Notes: generated by a model not told the origin, from the letters alone. Numbered from the stretch's first letter, positions 9,049-17,494 are shown. The stretch: DNA of 64,000 nt from Gallionella sp. (GCA_003153155.1 PLWV01000006.1:1-64000), one strand, 5' to 3'. Numbers and translations are program-made.

Positions 9049-10074
9049 ATGAATTACCCACAAACATTAACGAAGCTAATTGATCGACATGACCTTCCGT
9101 TCGCTGAAATGCGCGGTCTGATGCAACACATAATGGGCGGGCAACTGACTCTGGCGCAAATCGCGGCGGTATTGATCGCGTTGCGCATGAAGGGCGAAAC
9201 CGTCAGCGAAATCGCGGCAGCCGCAACGGTGATGCGCGAACTATCCAGCAAGGTCAGCGTGAAAAAAACCGGTCACCTGATCGACACTTGCGGCACCGGC
9301 GGGGACAGCATGCAGACCTTCAACATCTCCACCGCCAGCGCGCTGGTTGCTGCGGCTGCGGGAGCTCATGTCGCCAAGCATGGCGGGCGCTCGGTTTCCA
9401 GCACCTGCGGCAGCGCGGACGTGCTGGAAAAGCTCGGCGTGAATGTGAGCCTCACCGCCGAACAAGTTGCCCAGTGCGTGGACAGCATCGGCATCGGTTT
9501 CATGTTTGCACCCAATCATCACAGCGCGATGAAGCACGCCGCACCGGTACGCCGCGAACTCGGCGTGCGCACGCTGTTCAACCTGCTCGGGCCGTTGACC
9601 AATCCTGCCGGCGCACAAAATCAGGTGCTCGGCGTGTTCCATCAATCTCTCACCGCCAAGCTCGCACAAGTGCTCGGTGAACTCGGCAGCCGTCATGTGC
9701 TGGTGGTCCACGGCGCGGATGGCATGGATGAAATCTCGATCAGCGAAGGCACTTACATCGCGGAATTAAAGAACGGCAAGGTCAGCGAATACACCGTGCA
9801 TCCCGATCTGTTCGGCCTCGCCAGCGCGCCACTTAATCTGCTGCGTGTTGCCAATATCGACGAGGCATGCGAAAAACTATTGGGTGTGTTGAACAATGAA
9901 GTCGGCGCGCCGCGCGACATCGTGCAATTGAATGCCGGTGCGGCGATTTATGTGGCGGGGCTGGCCAGCACACTGGAAGAAGGCGTGGAGAAAGCCGATC
10001 ATGTGATCGCCAGCGGCGCGGCAAAAACCAAGCTGGATCAGCTCATCGCGCTGAGCAACAGCTTCAAGGCTTAA
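9049..10074 (+). CDS. trpD: Anthranilate phosphoribosyltransferase
   Basis: Transfers phosphoribose from PRPP to anthranilate. The 341-residue protein shows the PRPP-binding loop DTCGTGGDSMQTFNIST, the KHGGRSVSS block, FAPNHHSAMKHA and RTLFNLLGPLTNPA. The frame is open further upstream to 8899, but that part overlaps trpG; the ATG at 9049 gives the family length and has GAGGG nearby. Its last 11 bases overlap the convergent epimerase gene. In many betaproteobacteria trpC follows directly; here it does not. Confidence 0.96.
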   Translation: MNYPQTLTKLIDRHDLPFAEMRGLMQHIMGGQLTLAQIAAVLIALRMKGETVSEIAAAATVMRELSSKVSVKKTGHLIDTCGTGGDSMQTFNISTASALVAAAAGAHVAKHGGRSVSSTCGSADVLEKLGVNVSLTAEQVAQCVDSIGIGFMFAPNHHSAMKHAAPVRRELGVRTLFNLLGPLTNPAGAQNQVLGVFHQSLTAKLAQVLGELGSRHVLVVHGADGMDEISISEGTYIAELKNGKVSEYTVHPDLFGLASAPLNLLRVANIDEACEKLLGVLNNEVGAPRDIVQLNAGAAIYVAGLASTLEEGVEKADHVIASGAAKTKLDQLIALSNSFKA

Positions 10075-10930
10075 CCTCAGCAAGCAAATCCGCCACCGTC
10101 GGATAACGCAGCGCCATCTTCAATTCCTGCTTCATGCGTTGATTGGTCAGCCGCCGTGATTCGTTCATGAATGACAGCAACGTTTCCGGCAGCACGCGCT
10201 GTGCCTCGGCACGGCTGATGCGCGGAACGCGCGGCAGACCGAACGCATCAGCCACGCTGTCGAAATATTCTCCCATCTTCAACTGGCTGTCGTCGCTGGC
10301 GTGATACACGCGACACGCTTTTCCACGCTGCAAAGCCGCGACGCTGATGCGCGCCAGATCATCGGTATGGATGTGGTTGGTGTAGCCGTCCTCGCTGGCG
10401 ATGATGCCCGGTGTGCCCTGCTGCACACGGCTTAGCGGCAGGCGGTCTGCGGCGTAGATGCCCGATACGCGCAGGATGCTGGCCTTCACCTGGTTGCGTC
10501 TGGCCCAGTTGCGTATCTGCATCTCGGCATCCACGCGCCGTTGTGAGCGTGGCGAGGTTGCCTTGAGCGGATGGGTCTCACTCACCCACGCTCCACCGCA
10601 ATCCCCATACACACCGCTGGTGCTGATGTACACCAGCCGCTTGGGCAATTTACCCTGCGACAGGGCGCTGAGCAGATTGCACGTGCGCGTGTCGTGAACA
10701 CCACTGTTCGGAGGCGGTGCAAGATGCAGCACCGCATCGGCTAATCCGGAGATGCGCGCGAGGCTGCTGCGGTCATCCAGATCGCCCAGTAGTGGCATCA
10801 CATCCAGTGCGCGCAATCTTGTGCAATAGGCGGGATTACGCACTAAAGCAAACACCTGATAGCCCTGCTTCAACAAGGGTATAGCGCGCAGCGCGACATC
10901 TCCGCAGCCAATAATCAACAAGCGTCTCAT
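10064..10930 (-). CDS. NAD-dependent epimerase/dehydratase (atypical SDR, YeeZ-like)
   Basis: A 288-residue extended or atypical short-chain dehydrogenase. The N-terminus MRRLLIIGCGDVALRAIPLL is a Rossmann nucleotide-binding motif in the GCGDVA variant. LVYISTSGVYGDCGGAWVSE corresponds to the active-site region, although the usual YxxxK is not obvious. The C-terminal part ends in RYPTVADLLAEV, typical of YeeZ-type proteins. Its substrate is unknown. The start at 10930 was chosen because the Rossmann fold begins right after it. Its 3' end overlaps trpD tail to tail. It occupies the place where trpC would be expected. Confidence 0.82.
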   Translation of the reverse strand: MRRLLIIGCGDVALRAIPLLKQGYQVFALVRNPAYCTRLRALDVMPLLGDLDDRSSLARISGLADAVLHLAPPPNSGVHDTRTCNLLSALSQGKLPKRLVYISTSGVYGDCGGAWVSETHPLKATSPRSQRRVDAEMQIRNWARRNQVKASILRVSGIYAADRLPLSRVQQGTPGIIASEDGYTNHIHTDDLARISVAALQRGKACRVYHASDDSQLKMGEYFDSVADAFGLPRVPRISRAEAQRVLPETLLSFMNESRRLTNQRMKQELKMALRYPTVADLLAEVKP

Positions 10931-10982
10931 GGCGTGATTATGCGTTAAAATTCGCGCTTTAGCGCAACCTACAGCATTCATC

Positions 10983-11996
10983 ATGACGTTCCAAACGGTT
11001 ATTCAACCCAGCGGCCACAACTTCCCGATCGAAGCGCACGAGACTATCCTCGAGGCCGCTCTCAAGCACGGCTACACGCTGCCATACAGTTGCCGCGACG
11101 GGGTATGCGGAGCATGCAAGGGCAAGGTGATGACAGGGCAAGTGGATTACGGCAAGTATCAGGAAAGCACGTTGAGCGAGGCCGAAAAGGCTGCGGGCAT
11201 GGCACTGTTCTGCTGCGCCAAACCGCAGTCCGATCTGGTGCTGGAGTGCCGTGAAGTGAATGCGGTCAAGGACATCCCGGTCAAGACCATACCGTGCCGT
11301 GTGCAGAAAATGGAAAGGCCCGCACCGGATGTAATGGTGCTCTCGCTCAAGCTGCCCTCCAATGAGCGCTTGCAATTTCTGGCCGGACAATACATAGACA
11401 TTTTGCTCAAGGATCAAAAGCCGCGCAGTTTCTCGCTGGCCAATGCGCCGCATGACGATGAGTTTCTGGAACTGCATATCCGCAACATCACGGGCGGCGC
11501 ATTTACCCAACACGTTTTTGAAACCATGAAAGAGCGCGACATCCTGCGCTTCAGAGGTCCGCTCGGCACTTTTTTTCTGCGCGAAGACTTGGACAAGCCG
11601 ATCATCTTCGTCGCCAGCGGCACCGGCTTCGCCCCGATCAAGGCGATCATCGAACACGCGCTATATATCGGCGTAAAACGCCCGATGCACTTTTATTGGG
11701 GAGCGCGCAAGCTGGCGGATTTGTATATGCTGGACAAAGCCAGGCAATGGGAAAGAAACGGTATCAAATTTACTCCGGTACTCTCTGAAGCCTTGCCGGA
11801 AGATGCATGGCAAGGACGCACCGGGTTTGTTCATCAAGCGGTGCTAGATGACTACCGCGATTTATCGCCCTATGAGGTGTACACCTGTGGCGCACCCGTG
11901 GTCGTGGAAGCCGCACACCGCGACTTCACAACTCAGCGCGGGCTACCAAATGAAGCTTTCTTTTCGGATGCGTTTACGTTTGCGTCAAAAAACTAA
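10983..11996 (+). CDS. 2Fe-2S flavin reductase (CDP-6-deoxyglucoseen reductase-like)
   Basis: A 337-residue electron-transfer protein with three modules. An N-terminal plant-type ferredoxin domain has Cys37, Cys42 and Cys45 in SCRDGVCGACKG and a fourth Cys near residue 77. A flavin-binding barrel follows (RSFSLANAP), then an NAD(P)H-binding domain (SGTGFAPIKAIIEHA, with YTCGAP near the end). This is the architecture of phenol hydroxylase reductases and of proteins often labelled AscD or CDP-6-deoxy-delta-3,4-glucoseen reductase. No dideoxysugar genes are adjacent, so a general NAD(P)H:acceptor role is safer. It is divergent from the epimerase gene, with about 50 bp between the starts. Confidence 0.88.
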   Translation: MTFQTVIQPSGHNFPIEAHETILEAALKHGYTLPYSCRDGVCGACKGKVMTGQVDYGKYQESTLSEAEKAAGMALFCCAKPQSDLVLECREVNAVKDIPVKTIPCRVQKMERPAPDVMVLSLKLPSNERLQFLAGQYIDILLKDQKPRSFSLANAPHDDEFLELHIRNITGGAFTQHVFETMKERDILRFRGPLGTFFLREDLDKPIIFVASGTGFAPIKAIIEHALYIGVKRPMHFYWGARKLADLYMLDKARQWERNGIKFTPVLSEALPEDAWQGRTGFVHQAVLDDYRDLSPYEVYTCGAPVVVEAAHRDFTTQRGLPNEAFFSDAFTFASKN

Positions 11997-12107
11997 TTAT
12001 TCCAATTTTCAATAAAAACGATAACTGTGTTGGCTTCGTCTTCGGCTCCTAGTCGTACTAAATTGTACTGTCTTCGTCGCCTCATCCTCGCTGCCTTGTT
12101 CTCCTTT

Positions 12108-12662
12108 CTATTGCGAATTGGAATTACGCGTCGAGATGCGCATTTCGCCGTTGTTTTGCTCTACCTTGAATTGCTGTAGAACATTCATGCCAAACAAAGG
12201 CTGGCTGAGGTTTTTGGATACTACCGCCGGGACATCCGTAAGCGTAAACGGCCCAAACATCAGTTTGGGAATAATGGTAGTACACGCTTCCGCAACGCCA
12301 TTTGCGGTCTGCATATATATTTTGTTCCTGCAATTTATTTTTACTAAAAGCGCAAATGACATCGGCAACGAAATTCCAGACGCACCTGTATCAACAAGGA
12401 ACGTTAGTGCCCTGTCATTAACCGTGGCCTCCAGGAAATAATGGCCGTTGCCGCGCTGTTTAAGGATAAGTATGCCGTCCAACTGCTGCATTTCTGCAGT
12501 GCCCCATGAAGCAATAGCTTGCACATCCGGTTTACAGGGAGACTCTTGATATATCAAATTGCCTTGTTGATTTTTACATTTGTATACAGAAGCTGCCCAT
12601 GCCTCTGCGCTGGGCAGCGCAAGGATAATGGCAGATAACATTGCAATGATATTTTTTTGCAT
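12108..12662 (-). CDS. Periplasmic retropepsin-like aspartic protease
   Basis: A 184-residue exported protein. A signal peptide (residues 1-23, ending AWA) is followed by a short DUF4124-like segment (VYKCKNQQGNLIYQESPC) and then a clan AA aspartic-protease domain. The active-site motif is FLVDTGASGISLP, with a conserved FGMNVLQQFKV-type block near the end. Bacterial relatives are single-domain and would work as dimers, as retropepsins do. Its role and substrate are unknown. It converges with the flavin reductase gene, and a repeat-rich spacer separates it from hemY. Confidence 0.85.
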   Translation of the reverse strand: MQKNIIAMLSAIILALPSAEAWAASVYKCKNQQGNLIYQESPCKPDVQAIASWGTAEMQQLDGILILKQRGNGHYFLEATVNDRALTFLVDTGASGISLPMSFALLVKINCRNKIYMQTANGVAEACTTIIPKLMFGPFTLTDVPAVVSKNLSQPLFGMNVLQQFKVEQNNGEMRISTRNSNSQ

Positions 12663-12710
12663 AACCGTCTCCCCAAAACGTGAAAGGTGACGCGCCGCTT
12701 TGCGGCTTAG

Positions 12711-12775
12711 GTGAAAGGTGAAACGCAGAACTACTGCTTCGTTTCACCTTTCACAGCTTCACCTTTCACAGCTTC
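12711..12775. repeat. Inverted repeat plus 15-bp tandem duplication
   Basis: GTGAAAGGTGAAACG at 12711-12725 is exactly complementary to 12740-12754, forming a 15-bp stem with a 14-base loop. ACCTTTCACAGCTTC is repeated in tandem at 12746-12760 and 12761-12775. The block lies just downstream of hemY and may end its transcript, although there is no T-run. Confidence 0.7.
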
Positions 12776-12786
12776 ACCTTCACGTT

Positions 12787-14016
12787 TCACTGTTTCGCCA
12801 CCGCCATCGCGTTCTGATAATACTTGAACGCCTCGTCAGATTTACCCAGGCGTTCCGCGAGCTGTCCTAGCGCGGTATAGGCGGCATGGCTGGGTGCGAT
12901 GCTGTTGCTGGCATCCAGATAGTTTTGCGCCTTGCCCCACAACTTTTGATGCAAACACAATTTGCCGAGCGCGAGCAGCAATCCGGCATCTTGTTTGTTC
13001 TGGATGAGCCATTTTTCGGCTTGCTCGATTTGCGCCACCACATCGCTGGATTGGCAATCACCATACAGCGCGACCAGTTCGCTGTCCCATTGCGCATTCA
13101 GACTATCTGTCAGTATTTGCTGCGCGAGGGTGACAGCAGAGCTGTCGGGCACACCGCGGCGTCCCCCTTGCGGGGGCTGTGCGAGTGAACCGCCACCGTG
13201 TTGAATCAGTGCGCGTGCGGCGGTTGCGGCAATCTTGCTGCGCCGCTTGAAATCGGCAGGAATATTTTTAAGGCAAGTGGTCAGACCCGCCAAATCTTCC
13301 TGCTGACGAATTTTTTCCAGCCAGGCTTGTTGGCGCAATTGCGCCGCCAGCGTCGCATCGATGGACGCACGTTTTTCCAGCTTGTCGAGCACGTTCAATA
13401 CCTCGTCCCAATTACCCGCCTGCTGATGCGCCTTCAGTTCCAGCGACATCGCGCCGATATGGCCCTTGACCCCACTGTCGCGCAATTCCTGCAAGGCGTC
13501 CAATGCGCCGCGCGGATCGCGTTGGTCGAGCAAGAATTTGCTGGTCGTCATCAAACGCATGGTGGAATCGCCAATCGTCTTGCCTTCGGCAGCGGACAAA
13601 TAAGCATCGCGTTTTTTGTATTCGCGCAATTCATGGGCGGAACGTGCTGCGATGATGGGATGCAAGGCGGAGGTGTCGCCCAATTCCATCGCGCGCGCTG
13701 CGGCTTTTTCCGAAGCAGCATAGCGGCCTTCGAAGAACGCGCCGAGCTCCTCGTCCAACAATTCGCGGGCATTGGCTTGTGCGCGCTCCAGACGAAATTT
13801 CCGCACATATGCCGGCAGTTGCAGGGCGGCGATTATCAGTCTCACCAGCCCGTAGCCAAACACGAAGGTCAGTAGCAACAGGACGATGAACAGCGTAAGC
13901 GACAGTTCGATGCGATAGGGTGGATACACCAACAGCACATAAGCCGGATTGTGCGCTGCAGTGGTGAGTGCCACCGCAGCGGCAAACAGTCCGAGTATCC
14001 ATACTAGGTATTTCAT
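12787..14016 (-). CDS. hemY: HemY: inner-membrane TPR protein of the heme cluster
   Basis: A 409-residue HemY of the proteobacterial hemCDXY cluster, not the protoporphyrinogen oxidase of the same name. Two N-terminal membrane helices (about residues 4-22 and 37-60) precede a long TPR-like helical region ending AYTALGQLAERLGKSDEAFKYY. The biochemical role in porphyrin synthesis is unclear. Its ATG overlaps the hemX stop by four bases. Residues about 272-292 contain GGGSLAQPPQGGRRG, encoded by a CCCCC/GGGGG palindrome at 13160-13180, which looks like repeat DNA carried in frame. Confidence 0.9.
   Translation of the reverse strand: MKYLVWILGLFAAAVALTTAAHNPAYVLLVYPPYRIELSLTLFIVLLLLTFVFGYGLVRLIIAALQLPAYVRKFRLERAQANARELLDEELGAFFEGRYAASEKAAARAMELGDTSALHPIIAARSAHELREYKKRDAYLSAAEGKTIGDSTMRLMTTSKFLLDQRDPRGALDALQELRDSGVKGHIGAMSLELKAHQQAGNWDEVLNVLDKLEKRASIDATLAAQLRQQAWLEKIRQQEDLAGLTTCLKNIPADFKRRSKIAATAARALIQHGGGSLAQPPQGGRRGVPDSSAVTLAQQILTDSLNAQWDSELVALYGDCQSSDVVAQIEQAEKWLIQNKQDAGLLLALGKLCLHQKLWGKAQNYLDASNSIAPSHAAYTALGQLAERLGKSDEAFKYYQNAMAVAKQ
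13141..13200. repeat. Palindromic repeat translated inside hemY
   Basis: A GC-rich segment with CCCCCTTGCGGGGG encodes a Gly/Pro/Gln/Arg-rich stretch unlike the helical TPR sequence on both sides. The boundaries are approximate. Similar CCCCCTTGCAAGGGGG-type palindromes lie between genes at 38033-38128. Confidence 0.5.
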
Positions 14017-15236
14017 CGCGCCGACCTTGGCCGTCCCTCGAAACTAGCCTTTGGCTCGTTTGGCCGTCCCTCGAAACTAGCCTTTGGCTCGTTTTCACGC
14101 GTCAGGCGGTAGTTGCGCACCGCTTGCAAACTGGAGCTGATGTCCGGCAATTCGATGCTAATGTCGGACGCGGCAAGTTTTTTCAGCCCGTCCGACATCC
14201 GCATACCCTCGTTCGATTTGCCGTCGAAATAGCGTGCCGTCCAAAGTTGCGCGGTTTTCAGTTCCTGCCTGAAACTATCTTCGTCGCGCGACAACAGCGC
14301 GAGGCGTGCCGACAGCAAACGCAGCTTGAGATTCTCGCGCAGGAAAAATTCCTGATTGGGCGGCAACAGCGGAATCTCGGCCTTGCCGGTATTTTCAATA
14401 CGCACCAGCTGCTTCACCTCTTGCCAGATTTCACGCAGCAGCTTTTGCCAGACCGTTTCATCCGGGTGCCCGGCCAAATGCTCTCCGGATTTTGTCGGAA
14501 CGGCTTGCGCGACCACTTCATTCGGGTGCCCGGACAAAAGCTTTTCGTCTGCCGCGCGTTGCTGATAGGCCAACGGCATCTGATCCACAGCGGTGATCAG
14601 ATTATTGAGTTGAAAATTGATGCCGGTTATGTCCACGCTGGGCAGCGCGCGCAGCTTGTCCATATCCTGACTGATGGCCTTGCGCAGCCCGTTGAATGCC
14701 GGCCGGTTCATGCGCTGCAAACGTCCATCGGCACTCTGCATGGCAATCAGCGCGGCCTTTACATTGGCCGACAGTTGCAATTGCTGCGCGGCTATTAGTA
14801 GCATCTGTTCGACTTCCGCCAGCGCGGTTTCATCGCGGTTTACCGACAGGTCGTTATACAAAGTTTCCAGCGCGGCGCGCTGATTTTGCGACTCGGCATA
14901 GCGTGATTCCAGCGTTGCCACTTTGGCGAAAAGTTCGCGTGCCTGATCCTGGCTTTGTGTCAGCAACATCTGATTGGCCTTGCTGCTGCCGTCCATCTCG
15001 GCGATTTTTTTCGCCAGTTGCTGCTGCATGTCGCTGATGGCGCGATGCCCATCCAGCCATTGCCACAGGAAGATTATCACCAGCACCGCCAGCGTCAGCT
15101 GCGTGATGCTGATGTGCGCGATAACCTCCGCCACCGAGGTTTTATGCGCCGGGCGCGGCTGGTCAGGCAATACCGGGGTTTCTGGCTTGGCGCTATCCGG
15201 CCCGGCATTTTCAGGCTGTGAGATTTGCTCGCTCAT
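14013..15236 (-). CDS. hemX: HemX (uroporphyrinogen-III C-methyltransferase-like membrane protein)
   Basis: A 407-residue HemX. A Pro-rich cytoplasmic N-terminus, one membrane helix (about residues 37-58, TLAVLVIIFLWQWLDG) and a periplasmic coiled-coil domain of DUF513 type. It lacks the methyltransferase domain of true SUMT enzymes. Two parts look added. Residues about 233-260 carry two near-identical GHP(N/D)E motifs, and the C-terminus is a perfect double copy of NEPKASFEGRP. The second copy leads directly into the stop codon and the overlapping hemY ATG. It is followed by hemY and preceded by hemD in one minus-strand operon. Confidence 0.9.
   Translation of the reverse strand: MSEQISQPENAGPDSAKPETPVLPDQPRPAHKTSVAEVIAHISITQLTLAVLVIIFLWQWLDGHRAISDMQQQLAKKIAEMDGSSKANQMLLTQSQDQARELFAKVATLESRYAESQNQRAALETLYNDLSVNRDETALAEVEQMLLIAAQQLQLSANVKAALIAMQSADGRLQRMNRPAFNGLRKAISQDMDKLRALPSVDITGINFQLNNLITAVDQMPLAYQQRAADEKLLSGHPNEVVAQAVPTKSGEHLAGHPDETVWQKLLREIWQEVKQLVRIENTGKAEIPLLPPNQEFFLRENLKLRLLSARLALLSRDEDSFRQELKTAQLWTARYFDGKSNEGMRMSDGLKKLAASDISIELPDISSSLQAVRNYRLTRENEPKASFEGRPNEPKASFEGRPRSAR
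14029..14094. repeat. Perfect 33-bp tandem repeat at the hemX 3' end
   Basis: Two identical 33-bp units, 14029-14061 and 14062-14094, each beginning GGCCGTCCCTCG on the plus strand. On the coding strand each unit gives 11 residues, NEPKASFEGRP. Because 33 is a multiple of three, copy number can change without a frameshift. Confidence 0.9.
14457..14538. repeat. Direct repeat pair inside hemX
   Basis: TTCATCCGGGTGCCCGG at 14457 recurs with one change as TTCATTCGGGTGCCCGG at 14517, with 20 of 22 positions matching over the extended unit. Both contain the palindrome CCGGGTGCCCGG or a near form, and both are translated in frame (GHPDE and GHPNE). Confidence 0.65.
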
Positions 15237-15321
15237 TCGATATCTTTCATAATAAGGACTAAGGTGCGGGGGCTGGGCGATGGGGGACTGGGCGCTGAGT
15301 GTGCGGGTTTACCCAAAATCC

Positions 15322-16269
15322 TCAGTCCTCGGTCCTCAGTCCTGCGTTGCCCTTTGTCCTCTGACCGGCCCATGTTATCAAAGCGGATAGCAATCCGTCA
15401 TCCCCGGATGCCGTCAATTGCACCTGAAGCCAACCTTGCTCGCGGGCCAGCCCGGCAATGCGTGCATGCGGCACGAATAACGGTATGTCGCGTATTACTT
15501 GTTGAGATTTACTATCCAGCATCTGCCACAGATAGCCCAAGGCCTCGCTGCTGGTCACGGTGATCGCATCCGGCACGGCGGACAGCAACGCACTTGCATC
15601 CTGTTGCGGCTTGCTGCGCTGGTAGCAGGTGGCATATTCCACCGTCGCACCGCGCGCCTTGAGTGTGTCGCCCAACAACTCGCGTCCGCCATCGCCGCGA
15701 AAAATCATCACGCGCCATCCGGCAACATTCTGCAATTCCGGCAAAGCCAGCAAACCTTCGCTGTCGAAATGTTCGGTGGGTGCAATGACGTTGGAGATAC
15801 CCGATTCGCGCAAGGCTTTCGCACTGCTTTGTCCGACCGTGGCAATTTTCAACTCCCCTCTCCCGCTTGTGGGAGAGGGGTTGTAACCAGCGACTTGGCT
15901 GGCGTTGTTGGGCAGCCTAGTCGAATGGCTATAACCAATGACTTGCCCAGCGTCTTTTGCTGGGTTAGTCAGATGGCTAGTAGTCATATCAGTAGTTCCA
16001 TCAGGGGAGAGGGATGCGCCCGCTGCACGTATCGCCGCGATACCGTAGTGCACGGCGTTCGGACTGATAAAGATGGCGAGGTTGAATTGTCCGAGACGGG
16101 CGATTTGTTCGTGCAGTGTTTTGGTATCTTGCACCGCCGTTATGTCCAGCAACGGGAACAGCAGCGGAATGCCGCCCGCCTGTTCGATACGCCGTGCCAA
16201 TTGCACAGCCTGGTCACGCGGCCGCGTGACGACGATCTTCAGTCCGGTCAGCGGGAGGTCGTTAGTCAT
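15322..16269 (-). CDS. hemD: Uroporphyrinogen-III synthase with in-frame repeat insertion
   Basis: Closes and inverts hydroxymethylbilane to uroporphyrinogen III. The N-terminus LTGLKIVVTRPRDQAVQLAR, FISPNAVHYGIAA, IATVGQSSAKALRESG and the C-terminal ITVTSSEALGYLWQM are family marks. At 315 residues it is about 55 longer than usual. The excess is residues about 85-139, between IRAAG and LKIATVG, encoded by repeat DNA at 15855-16016 (162 bp, 54 codons). Removing it would leave a normal-sized enzyme. The insertion lies before the second domain, probably in a loop, and the reading frame is kept, so the enzyme may tolerate it. Likely cotranscribed with hemC, which ends 60 bp upstream. Confidence 0.9.
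   Translation of the reverse strand: MTNDLPLTGLKIVVTRPRDQAVQLARRIEQAGGIPLLFPLLDITAVQDTKTLHEQIARLGQFNLAIFISPNAVHYGIAAIRAAGASLSPDGTTDMTTSHLTNPAKDAGQVIGYSHSTRLPNNASQVAGYNPSPTSGRGELKIATVGQSSAKALRESGISNVIAPTEHFDSEGLLALPELQNVAGWRVMIFRGDGGRELLGDTLKARGATVEYATCYQRSKPQQDASALLSAVPDAITVTSSEALGYLWQMLDSKSQQVIRDIPLFVPHARIAGLAREQGWLQVQLTASGDDGLLSALITWAGQRTKGNAGLRTED
15855..15880. repeat. 26-bp palindrome inside hemD
   Basis: CCCCTCTCCCGC followed by TTGTGGGAGAGGGG forms a near-perfect palindrome. A GGGGAGAGGG motif recurs at 16005-16014 on the other side of the 62-bp-family copy, as if that element had entered a pre-existing palindromic repeat. Confidence 0.75.
15884..16004. repeat. 62-bp element family, locus A (double copy, in hemD)
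   Basis: Two cores in tandem. The first has arms GACTTGGCTGGC and GGCAGCCTAGTC. The second, starting ATAACC at 15931, has arms GACTTGCCCAGC and GCTGGGTTAGTC and ends CATCAG at 16004. The stem bases differ between the cores but stay complementary. The whole block is translated within hemD. Confidence 0.85.
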
Positions 16270-16329
16270 TTTCTGCCAACATAATGCATTTCAGTTTGGC
16301 AAATGGGCCGCAGGTTTTGCGGGAGTAGT

Positions 16330-17292
16330 TTAACCGTGACTTGCGGTCACGTTTAAAATTGCGGCAAGGATTTCATCTGCACCTTGCGCACGCAGCGCAT
16401 CGGCGACTTTATTTCCCAGTGCTTCGGGATTGGCGATCTCGCCGGTCAACTCGGCGTGCGTCATGCGCTTCCCATCCGGGCTGGCAACGAAGCCGCGCAT
16501 CCGCAGCTTGCCATTCTTTACTTCGGCAAAGCCGCCCAACGGCACTTGGCAGCTACCCGCCAGCGCGCGGCTCAGGGCGCGCTCAGCCAATACACAGGTG
16601 GCGGTATCGTGATGGTGCAACGGCTGCAGCAAGGCGATTATATCGGCGCGATCAGCGCGACATTCGATGCCCAATGCGCCTTGCCCGACCGCGGGCAGAC
16701 TGTCTTCGCTGCTGATCAGAGCGCGGATGCGCTTACCCAGCCCCAAGCGTTTCAGCCCGGCGGCGGCGAGGATGATGGCGGCGTATTGCCCTTCGTCCAG
16801 CTTGCGCAAACGGGTTTGCACGTTGCCGCGCAACGGCTCGATGTTGATATGCGGAAAGCGCGCACGCAACTGGCTTTCGCGGCGCAGGCTGGAGGTGCCC
16901 ACCACACTGCCGGCCGGCAACGCGGCCAAATTCTCATGTTTGTTCGAAACGAACGCATCGTGCGGGTCTTCGCGTTCGCCGATGGCGGCCAGGACAAAAC
17001 CTTCCGGAAGGTGCATCGGCACGTCTTTCAGCGAATGCACGGCGAGGTCGGCGCGGCCGTCTTCAAGCGCGGTTTCCAGCTCTTTCACGAACAGTCCCTT
17101 GCCGCCGATCTTGGACAGCGTGACGTCGAGAATCTGGTCGCCCTGCGTGGTCATGCCCAATATACTAACCTCTGTTTGCGGATATAATGCGCGCAGCCTG
17201 TCCCGGATATGCTCTGCCTGCCACATCGCCAGCGCGCTTTCACGCGAAGCGATCACTAAACGGGAAGGGAGGGTTGGGGATATTTGACTCAT
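16330..17292 (-). CDS. hemC: Porphobilinogen deaminase (hydroxymethylbilane synthase)
   Basis: Polymerises four porphobilinogens into hydroxymethylbilane. The 320-residue enzyme shows [17 protein letters not shown] at the N-terminus, [26 protein letters not shown], the arginine-rich [14 protein letters not shown] and the dipyrromethane cofactor cysteine Cys248 in [10 protein letters not shown]. The start at 17292 is preceded by AGGA at a suitable distance; the 13 upstream codons of open frame match nothing. It is the first gene of hemCDXY and divergent from ppc. A 153-bp mobile repeat sits in the shared upstream region. Confidence 0.97.
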   Translation of the reverse strand: MSQISPTLPSRLVIASRESALAMWQAEHIRDRLRALYPQTEVSILGMTTQGDQILDVTLSKIGGKGLFVKELETALEDGRADLAVHSLKDVPMHLPEGFVLAAIGEREDPHDAFVSNKHENLAALPAGSVVGTSSLRRESQLRARFPHINIEPLRGNVQTRLRKLDEGQYAAIILAAAGLKRLGLGKRIRALISSEDSLPAVGQGALGIECRADRADIIALLQPLHHHDTATCVLAERALSRALAGSCQVPLGGFAEVKNGKLRMRGFVASPDGKRMTHAELTGEIANPEALGNKVADALRAQGADEILAAILNVTASHG

Positions 17293-17341
17293 CAAAATTT
17301 CCTGAATTTTAATTAAAAATACGCGGCGCATTCTAGCATAA

Positions 17342-17494
17342 GGGCATCTCTAAAAATTCGATCAAGCCGATGATGGCAAGGCGAAAACGGGCGCAAAAGC
17401 GGAGTTTACACGAAGTATATCGCTGCGCGACCCCGCATTTTGAGCCCGTTTTCAACGCCGCCAGCGCGGCTTTAGCGGATTTTTAGAGGTGCCC
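17342..17494. mobile_element. 153-bp MITE-like element with 4-bp target duplication
   Basis: The ends are inverted: GGGCATCTCTAAAAAT at 17342-17357 and ATTTTTAGAGGTGCCC at 17479-17494, differing at one position. The element is flanked by ATAA on both sides (17338-17341 and 17495-17498), consistent with a target-site duplication. Inside, GAAAACGGGC and GCCCGTTTTC form another inverted pair. There is no coding capacity. It lies in the hemC/ppc divergent promoter region. Confidence 0.8.
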
